This document shows, piece by piece, positions 4,748 through 9,125 of a stretch of DNA of 9,125 bases. The notes beneath the pieces were generated by a model that was not told the origin of the DNA, did not search any database, and was given only the letters and a program-made list of their open reading frames with translations. This DNA comes from Candidatus Shapirobacteria bacterium UBA4809 (lineage in GTDB: Bacteria > Patescibacteriota > Microgenomatia > UBA12405): the NCBI GenBank assembly GCA_002402535.1, contig DHGB01000047.1:5536-14660 (forward strand), given 5' to 3'. The position numbers were made by a program, and so were the translations under genes. Positions within the stretch are counted from its first letter, which is position 1; every line of letters begins with the position of its first letter.

Positions 4748-6085
4748 ATGAAAAAGGTTTCTGAGAGTATTTTTGTTTGTGCGAATTGCGGGAATGAATT
4801 TTCAAAATGGAGCGGGCAGTGTAGCGCCTGTCATGAGTGGAATAGCTTAAAAGAAATAAAAAGTCTAAAATCTAAAAATCTAAATTCTAAAAAAAGAAGA
4901 GGGCAAGAGACGGAAATAAAAAATTTAGGAAAAATCCAATCTACCCCCAACCCCTCCTTTGACAAGGAGGGGAGATACCAGAATATATTTTCAACGGAAA
5001 TTAAGGAATTTGATAGAGTATTGGGTAAAGGAATTGTGCGGGGACAGGTGATCCTTTTTGCGGGTGAACCCGGGATTGGTAAAAGTACTTTACTAACCCA
5101 ATTGATTGGTAAAATAGGAGGACTTTATGTAGCAGCAGAGGAGACGGCAGAACAAATAGCCCTAAGGGTGGAGCGTTTAGGTTTGGATAAGAATAAATTT
5201 GATATTTTAGAAACAAATGTAGTCGAGGAAATTGAAGAGATAATTGAAAGAACAAATAATGTGTTCAAAATAGTGGTGGTTGATAGTATCCAGATGGTGT
5301 CCTGCGCTGAAAGCTCTGGAACACCTGGATCTCTGGCCCAAATAAGAGAATCAACTTTTCGGCTAGTAGAAATGGCGAAGAAAAGTGGGGTAGCGATTTT
5401 TATTGTGGGACACGTGACTAAAGAGGGAGATATTGCTGGACCAAAAATGCTGGAGCATATGGTTGATACGGTGTTGTATTTTGAGGGAGAGAAAGACGGA
5501 GAGCTGAGAATTCTCCGAGTAAATAAAAATCGCTTTGGGCCGACGGATGAAGTGGGGGTGTTTAAAATGGAGGAAAAAGGTCTTCGAGAAATATCTTCAG
5601 AAGAGGTGAGTCTAATTGATAGTAAAATGCCTCAAATCGGGTCAACTATAAGTGTGGTGATGGAGGGGAGTCGGCCACTACTCGTCGAAATACAAGCCCT
5701 GGTTACAGAATCTTTTTCCCAGATACCAAAAAGGATATTTTCGGGGATTGATTATAACCGGGGACAGCTGCTGGTAGCAGTGGCGCAAAAAGTGCTTTCG
5801 ATACCACTTTATAAGGAAGATGTGTTTGTGGCGGTGTCGGGAGGAATAAAGATTTCTGATCCTGGAGTAGATTTGGCGGTAATTGGAGCGATATATTCGA
5901 GTTATAAAGATAAAATAATAATGGGAGAGGGCGACCATAAAGGGTCGCCCGTACTAATTGGCGAGGTGTCGCTGCTCGGAAAGGTGAGAAAGGTAAGAAT
6001 GGCAGAGAGAAGAGAAAGGGAGATAAAGAGTCTTGGTATGGAAATGATGAAGATAGAGAACATTGGAGAATTGAAGAAAGTCTAA
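4748..6085 (+). CDS. radA: DNA repair protein RadA (Sms)
   Basis: A 445-residue RadA, the RecA-related helicase that drives branch migration during homologous recombination and repair. Domains in order: a C4 zinc finger (C11-x2-C14 ... C25-x2-C28), a linker, a RecA-like ATPase with Walker A GEPGIGKST (106-114) and Walker B VVVD (175-178), the RadA signature KNRFG (259-263), and a Lon-protease-like C-terminal domain (about 290-445) that lacks proteolytic function in this family. Length is near the family's usual ~450. Two oddities occur. The linker (about 38-79) is built from an AT-rich heptad repeat and a palindrome encoding NPSFDKEG. A second palindrome encodes EGDHKGSP (394-401) in the C-terminal domain, where I recall RadA normally runs directly from YKDK into the GEVxLxGxVR motif. 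The start is supported by the zinc finger beginning at residue 11 and by an extended -10 placed 6 nt upstream. Confidence 0.97.
   Translation: MKKVSESIFVCANCGNEFSKWSGQCSACHEWNSLKEIKSLKSKNLNSKKRRGQETEIKNLGKIQSTPNPSFDKEGRYQNIFSTEIKEFDRVLGKGIVRGQVILFAGEPGIGKSTLLTQLIGKIGGLYVAAEETAEQIALRVERLGLDKNKFDILETNVVEEIEEIIERTNNVFKIVVVDSIQMVSCAESSGTPGSLAQIRESTFRLVEMAKKSGVAIFIVGHVTKEGDIAGPKMLEHMVDTVLYFEGEKDGELRILRVNKNRFGPTDEVGVFKMEEKGLREISSEEVSLIDSKMPQIGSTISVVMEGSRPLLVEIQALVTESFSQIPKRIFSGIDYNRGQLLVAVAQKVLSIPLYKEDVFVAVSGGIKISDPGVDLAVIGAIYSSYKDKIIMGEGDHKGSPVLIGEVSLLGKVRKVRMAERREREIKSLGMEMMKIENIGELKKV
4858..4897 (+). repeat. AT-rich heptad repeat inside radA
   Basis: The sequence reads AGTCTAA, AATCTAA, AAATCTAA, ATTCTAA and an A-run, matching the 38-nt repeat that brackets the 5S gene. 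Here it is translated as the Ser/Lys/Asn-rich stretch SLKSKNLNSKK (39-49) in the linker between the zinc finger and the ATPase domain of RadA. Confidence 0.65.
4951..4972 (+). repeat. Palindromic insertion in radA, first site
   Basis: Perfect 9-bp arms CCCCTCCTT (4951-4959) and AAGGAGGGG (4964-4972) surround TGAC. It is C/G-rich in an otherwise AT-rich gene and encodes RadA residues 68-75 (NPSFDKEG), in the variable linker. GC-rich palindromes of this look are common dispersed repeats in bacterial genomes. Confidence 0.6.
5929..5950 (+). repeat. Palindromic insertion in radA, second site
   Basis: Perfect 8-bp arms GGGCGACC (5929-5936) and GGTCGCCC (5943-5950) surround ATAAAG. It encodes residues 394-401 (EGDHKGSP) in the Lon-like domain. 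I recognise GGGCGACC...GGTCGCCC as resembling a palindrome scattered through many bacterial genomes; a search is needed to confirm this. Confidence 0.55.
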
Positions 6086-6125
6086 TCTACAATCTTCAAT
6101 CTTCAATCTACAATCTTCAATCTAA
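6084..6125 (+). repeat. Heptanucleotide tandem repeat, six units
   Basis: Units in order are AATCTAC, AATCTTC, AATCTTC, AATCTAC, AATCTTC, AATCTAA: six 7-nt units with 1-2 variable positions. The first unit overlaps the radA stop codon (TAA, 6083-6085). Confidence 0.8.
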
Positions 6126-6155
6126 AGAGTAATTGTAGTTTGATAATTGAAGATT
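6108..6155. other. Inverted repeats downstream of radA, alternative hairpins
   Basis: AATCTTCAAT (6112-6121) is complementary to ATTGAAGATT (6146-6155), 10 bp. CTACAAT (6108-6114) is complementary to ATTGTAG (6132-6138), 7 bp. The two overlap and exclude each other. AT-only stems without a clean T-run make a poor intrinsic terminator, but this is the only 3' structure seen after radA. Confidence 0.35.
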
Positions 6156-6293
6156 AATTAAGTTTTCCACATAGTGTTGATAAGGGGGGAGTTGGGCTGA
6201 AAATGAAGCTAAAAGTATTAATAAAGATAACTATAAGATAGGCGTTTTTCGTGAAGTAATTTCTTATAGGGTATAGACAAGAAAAAAAGATGG
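6126..6293. other. Intergenic stretch after radA, no gene recognised
   Basis: No supported coding region was found. It contains a single TTTTCCACA (6163-6171) and, at its end, nested pairs that extend into the next element: TAGACA (6274-6279) with TGTCTA (6310-6315), enclosing AGATG (6288-6292) with CATCT (6300-6304). Confidence 0.4.
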
Positions 6294-6302
6294 TGATAAC
6301 AT
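6294..6302 (+). promoter_or_regulatory. Extended -10-like element before the 32-residue ORF
   Basis: TGATAACAT is TGn plus TAACAT (four of six matches to TATAAT). It is followed by exactly 6 nt (CTGTCA) and then ATG, the same arrangement as for the membrane protein and radA. The hexamer is weaker, and the element overlaps a potential small hairpin. Confidence 0.4.
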
Positions 6303-6308
6303 CTGTCA

Positions 6309-6407
6309 ATGTCTAGGAAGTGGTGGAAGAAGTTATCAAAGAAAGATAAGTGGGCGGAGAATCAGATCAAGGCGATGGCACGACTCGGAGGGAAGTTGGT
6401 ACTGTAA
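6309..6407 (+). CDS. Probable small basic protein, 32 residues, unknown function
   Basis: ATG at 6309 to TAA at 6405-6407 encodes 32 residues beginning MSRKWWKKLSKKDKW and ending LGGKLVL. It is rich in Lys/Arg (11 of 32) and contains three Trp, a composition that would suit nucleic-acid or membrane contact. An in-frame stop (TAA, 6297-6299) lies just upstream, so the ORF cannot be longer from an ATG. Support comes from the extended -10-like element 6 nt before the ATG, matching two neighbouring genes, and from its place in a long otherwise unexplained gap on the same strand as radA and rho. It ends 9 nt before a structured element. There is no recognised family, and a 32-codon ORF can arise by chance. 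Confidence 0.45.
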   Translation: MSRKWWKKLSKKDKWAENQIKAMARLGGKLVL

Positions 6408-6416
6408 AATTAAAAA

Positions 6417-6567
6417 TTTGAGAATATGGAAATACACCGATAAATCGGTGTCTTGTCTTTAGGTAAAATTTGGCCCTAGCGGTTCAAATTTCACCTAAAG
6501 AAAAGAAAAAAGAAACAACTTTATCGATATTCTCAAAGCAGGTGGAACACGAATATTGTTGTTTCTT
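6417..6567. ncRNA. Candidate structured RNA with two mutually exclusive folds
   Basis: Fold A: an 11-bp stem TTTGAGAATAT (6417-6427) with ATATTCTCAAA (6527-6537) encloses two hairpins. One is ACACCGA/TCGGTGT (6434-6451, TAAA loop). The other is a 16-bp stem of 6457-6472 with 6485-6500, with one mismatch and a 12-nt loop, making a three-way junction. Fold B: AAGAAACAAC (6510-6519) pairs with GTTGTTTCTT (6558-6567), and ATATTC (6527-6532) with GAATAT (6551-6556). Fold B uses the right arm of the fold A stem, so only one can form. The single A-C mismatch would be a U-G pair on the minus strand, so the transcribed strand is undecided. No match to RNase P RNA, SRP RNA or tmRNA signatures was seen. 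Confidence 0.5.
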
Positions 6568-6619
6568 CAATTTCTAAAATAAAGGAAAAGAGCCCAATTG
6601 TCAAATTGGCAGATTTGAA

Positions 6620-6680
6620 TTGATATTAGTATTGAGAGCGGTGGAGGGGGCAGGTCCGCCGCTTTCAATAGTGATATTAA
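6620..6680 (+). other. Long 26-bp hairpin immediately upstream of the rho promoter
   Basis: Positions 6620-6645 pair with 6655-6680: 21 Watson-Crick pairs, four G-U pairs and one G-G mismatch, with loop GGGGGCAGG. The G-U pairs exist only in plus-strand RNA and would be C-A mismatches on the other strand, so selection on a plus-strand transcript is likely. It ends 1 nt before the rho -35 hexamer. Only three T's follow it, so a terminator role is uncertain. A small hairpin CCAATT/AATTGG (6594-6609) precedes it. Confidence 0.65.
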
Positions 6681-6681
6681 T

Positions 6682-6710
6682 TTGACAGTAAGGTGAGAAT
6701 TTTATACAAT
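6682..6710 (+). promoter_or_regulatory. Sigma-70-type promoter of rho
   Basis: TTGACA (6682-6687), a perfect -35, is followed after a 17-nt spacer by TACAAT (6705-6710), one mismatch to the -10 consensus. Transcription would begin near 6717, leaving a leader of about 45 nt before the rho ATG. The -35 lies within AATTTGACA (6679-6687), which is complementary to TGTCAAATT at 6599-6607. Confidence 0.8.
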
Positions 6711-6761
6711 AAAGCATTCCCAGTGTAGAAGTGTGTTGATGTTTATATATTTTTCCCAATA

Positions 6762-8075
6762 ATGCCTAGAAAATCAGTAAAAACCCAAGAGGTCGTGGCG
6801 GTGCCCGCCGACGCAAACAGCTCTGGTGAGATAAAATCTGCCGAAGTTAAAACAGAGACAAACAATCGTGTGGTGATTGTTAATCCCAAAAGAGACCAGG
6901 CGATTATGTCGCCAAAGATCGACAACAGCCTGGTGAATAAAAAAATAGAAGTAGAAAATAATCCAATGAGACTCGAAATAATTTCGGGAATTCTCGAGAT
7001 AATGCCCGATGGTCAGGGCTTTGTCAGACCAAAATTTAATCCCGGACATAAAGATGCAGTGATCGGCTCGATGCAAATCAGACGTTATAGCCTCCGAGTG
7101 GGCGATTTAATTACCGGGGTAGCCAAGGCGCCGAAACAAAATGAAAAATACTGGAGTCTGGTCCGAATCGATAAAATCAATGGGCTGGACCTTTTAGCGG
7201 CTCAAAACAGAGCCGAATTTAAAGATCTTGTTCCTATTTATCCGGTAAAGCAGGTAAAACTTGAGTTTGACCCAAAAATGTTTTCAACGAGAATTATAGA
7301 TATTTTTTGTCCGATTGGTTTTGGTCAAAGGGGGATGATTGTATCGCCGCCAAAAGCAGGGAAAACGACCCTGTTAAAAGAAATTGCGGCGGGAGTAGCA
7401 GCTAACCACCCAGACGTCCACTTGATGGCGGTGCTGGTTGGAGAGAGGCCGGAAGAAGTAACTGACATGCAAAGGTTTGTCAAAGGAGAAGTGATTGCCT
7501 CGCATTTTGACCAAAAACCTGAAGAACAAACCAGAGCAGCGGAAATCGCTATCGAAAGAGCCAAAAGACTGGTAGAAATGGGCAAAGATGTCTTTATGGT
7601 TTTTGATTCGATTACCAGACTAGCCCGGGCATATAATCTAGCCATTCCCACCTCAGGTAGGACTCTGTCGGGGGGGTTTGATCCAGCGGCCTTGTATCCG
7701 TCGAAAAAATTCTTTGGCGCGGCCAGAAAAATTGAAAATGGGGGTTCGCTGACGATTATTGGGACGGCCCTGGTTGATACTGGTTCAAAAATGGATGAAC
7801 TAATTTTTGAAGAGTTTAAGGGAACAGGAAATATGGAACTGCGCCTCGAGAGAAAACTAGCCGAAAGAAGGATATTTCCGGCTTTTGATATTTTGAAATC
7901 AGGAACAAGAAAGGAAGAATTGCTGCTACCGGTAGAAACCTTGTCGAGAGTCATGGCGATGAGAAGAATGTTTGATAATCTTGAGGAAAAGGATCAAATG
8001 ACGGAACTGATTATTGACCAGATGAATAAAACTGAAACCAATGAAGATTTTTTGAAGAAAGTAGGGAAGAGATAA
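6762..8075 (+). CDS. rho: Transcription termination factor Rho
   Basis: A 437-residue hexameric RNA-dependent ATPase/helicase that ends transcription of untranslated RNA. The N-terminal ~70 residues are polar and look disordered; the N-terminal helix bundle of E. coli Rho is not visible. The cold-shock-type RNA-binding domain begins near residue 74 (GILEIMPDGQGFVRP). The ATPase core has Walker A PPKAGKT (196-202), catalytic Glu228 in VGERPEEVT, Walker B Asp282 in FDSITRLARAY, the Q-loop region SGRTLSGGFDPAALYPSKKFF, and the AERR and SGTRKEELL motifs carrying the arginine-finger region. Gly227 replaces the Asp that precedes the catalytic Glu in E. coli (LIDERPEE). The ATG at 6762 is the first in frame with this N-terminus and has no Shine-Dalgarno. 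A near-consensus promoter lies about 50-80 nt upstream. The M23 peptidase gene follows after 4 nt and is probably co-transcribed. Confidence 0.97.
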   Translation: MPRKSVKTQEVVAVPADANSSGEIKSAEVKTETNNRVVIVNPKRDQAIMSPKIDNSLVNKKIEVENNPMRLEIISGILEIMPDGQGFVRPKFNPGHKDAVIGSMQIRRYSLRVGDLITGVAKAPKQNEKYWSLVRIDKINGLDLLAAQNRAEFKDLVPIYPVKQVKLEFDPKMFSTRIIDIFCPIGFGQRGMIVSPPKAGKTTLLKEIAAGVAANHPDVHLMAVLVGERPEEVTDMQRFVKGEVIASHFDQKPEEQTRAAEIAIERAKRLVEMGKDVFMVFDSITRLARAYNLAIPTSGRTLSGGFDPAALYPSKKFFGAARKIENGGSLTIIGTALVDTGSKMDELIFEEFKGTGNMELRLERKLAERRIFPAFDILKSGTRKEELLLPVETLSRVMAMRRMFDNLEEKDQMTELIIDQMNKTETNEDFLKKVGKR

Positions 8076-8079
8076 GCCA

Positions 8080-9125
8080 ATGAAAGAAGAAATTCAACTG
8101 ATAAAACAATTTTTGGAACTGCAAGGACGCTTTTGGACGGAGATAGGTAATTTATTTCTTGGCTGGGTGGTCAAGATTAAAGATGGTACCGCCAAGCTAA
8201 TGTATAAACAAAGAGGGCGTTTTTCCCAAAGTTTTGTCAGTATCAGTCTGGCTGTTTTGTCTTTTGGAGGAATTATTTTTTCGGGCAATCTCGAAGATTT
8301 AATCAGAAATAGAGATAATAGTGAAAATAGAGGAAGTGGCTACCTGATTATGGCGGCGGATAATGAAGAGGGAGGAGTAGAAACCTTGATTTCTAATTTG
8401 CCCAAAGGGGAGCTGGTGGAGTATCGAGTGGTTGAGGGAGATACAATTTCTAGTATTGCCCAAAAATATGGAGTTAGTATTGATACGATTCTGTGGGAAA
8501 ATAATTTGAAGTCGGTCGAAGCAATTAAACCGAACCAGATTATAAAAATTTTGCCGGTAACTGGGGTAAGGCATACGGTAAAACGGGGAGAAACAATTTA
8601 TAGTATTGCAAAATATTATGGAGTTGATGCCCAAAATATTATTGATTACCCTTTTAATTCTTTTAGTAATGATGAAACCTTTGCCCTGGTCGCCGGACAA
8701 GAGCTGATTGTACCGGAGGGAATTAAACCAAAAGAAATAATTACCGGGACAAAATATATAGCTAGGACAGTGGCGCCAATTCCCGGAGTGGTGGGAGAGG
8801 GTAATTTTATGTGGCCAACATCAGGAGTAATTACTCAAAGATATTCTTGGTATCATCCGGCGGTGGATATTGCTAATGCCAGTAATCCGCCAGTGGTAGC
8901 GGCGGCGACAGGATCGGTAGTGCAGGCTGGCTGGAATGGGGGCGGCTATGGATATTATGTGGTTGTAGATCATGGTAACGGATTCCAAACTCTTTATGCT
9001 CATCTTTTAAATAATTCAATTGTAGTAAAGGCGGGAGACAAGGTGTCTCAGGGGCAAAAATTGGGAACGATGGGAAGCACGGGCAGATCGACAGGAACTC
9101 ATTTGCATTTTGAAATAAAAAGTGG
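8080..9125 (+). CDS. Membrane-anchored LysM-M23 peptidoglycan endopeptidase, 3' end outside window
   Basis: An open frame of 348 codons that reaches the window end without a stop. A ~50-residue cytoplasmic N-terminus is followed by one transmembrane helix (about 52-68), so the protein is a single-pass membrane protein with its bulk outside. Two LysM peptidoglycan-binding domains follow: about 115-159 (YRVVEGDTISSIAQKYGV...) and 164-212 (HTVKRGETIYSIAKYYGV...). Then comes an M23 (LytM-type) zinc metallopeptidase domain from about 244. Metal and catalytic residues are visible: H259-x3-D263, H308 in LYAH, and H341-L-H343. This family cleaves peptide cross-links in cell-wall peptidoglycan. All catalytic residues are present, so it is probably active rather than a degenerate activator. 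Only a C-terminal tail is missing from the window. ATG 8080 lies 4 nt after the rho stop, which suggests translation coupled to rho. Confidence 0.93.
   Translation, partial: MKEEIQLIKQFLELQGRFWTEIGNLFLGWVVKIKDGTAKLMYKQRGRFSQSFVSISLAVLSFGGIIFSGNLEDLIRNRDNSENRGSGYLIMAADNEEGGVETLISNLPKGELVEYRVVEGDTISSIAQKYGVSIDTILWENNLKSVEAIKPNQIIKILPVTGVRHTVKRGETIYSIAKYYGVDAQNIIDYPFNSFSNDETFALVAGQELIVPEGIKPKEIITGTKYIARTVAPIPGVVGEGNFMWPTSGVITQRYSWYHPAVDIANASNPPVVAAATGSVVQAGWNGGGYGYYVVVDHGNGFQTLYAHLLNNSIVVKAGDKVSQGQKLGTMGSTGRSTGTHLHFEIKS

Noticed and set aside
6084..6125. Heptad array as a CRISPR array
   Set aside because: Units are 7 nt with no spacers, and no cas genes are present.
6163..6171. TTTTCCACA as a DnaA box or replication origin
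   Set aside because: A single near-match with no cluster, no dnaA or dnaN nearby and no skew evidence.
7325..7954. 209-codon antisense ORF inside rho
   Set aside because: It is opposite a fully conserved Rho core. Its open frame follows from rho codon usage and there is no independent support.
1993..9125. Alternative genetic code (UGA as Gly), known from some CPR lineages
   Set aside because: S1, RadA, Rho and the M23 gene all read at expected lengths with no in-frame TGA, and conserved Gly positions use ordinary Gly codons.

Overview
The window looks like part of an AT-rich, small-genome bacterium, most likely a member of the Candidate Phyla Radiation (Patescibacteria), possibly Microgenomates. 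This is inferred from several things: a 23S rRNA with a strongly shortened L1 stalk, leaderless-type promoters, AT-rich heptanucleotide repeats scattered between and inside genes, and the S1, RadA and Rho variants seen. No tree or database search was run, so the phylum is a moderate-confidence guess. All large genes read through with the standard code and no internal TGA.

Layout. Positions 1-1560 are the 3' half of a 23S rRNA gene. A spacer with a processing hairpin leads to a 5S rRNA gene (1717-1838), which is bracketed by a 38-nt direct repeat. An intrinsic terminator (1960-1986) ends only 6 nt before a four-domain S1 protein gene (1993-3108), which has its own terminator at 3131-3158. The gap 3160-3320 holds two hairpin elements. 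A minus-strand gene for a secreted, Cys- and Pro/Thr-rich protein (3942-3319) follows. It is the only gene here with a clear Shine-Dalgarno sequence. A gene-free AT-rich stretch (3953-4277) carries a perfect 19-nt palindrome. Next come a two-helix membrane protein (4293-4679) and radA (4748-6085), each with an extended -10 element ending exactly 6 nt before the ATG.

The 676-nt gap between radA and rho is not empty. It holds a six-unit heptanucleotide tandem repeat, a probable 32-residue basic small ORF (6309-6407) with the same leaderless promoter geometry, a nested RNA-like structure with two mutually exclusive folds (6417-6567), a 26-bp hairpin (6620-6680), and a near-consensus sigma-70 promoter for rho (6682-6710). 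rho (6762-8075) is followed after 4 nt by a membrane-anchored LysM-M23 peptidoglycan hydrolase gene that runs off the window end.

Functionally the window joins core translation (rRNAs, S1), recombination repair (RadA), transcription termination (Rho) and cell-wall remodelling (M23). The least ordinary features are the two palindromic insertions translated inside RadA, the switch-like RNA region upstream of rho, the repeated leaderless promoter geometry, and the reduced L1 stalk.
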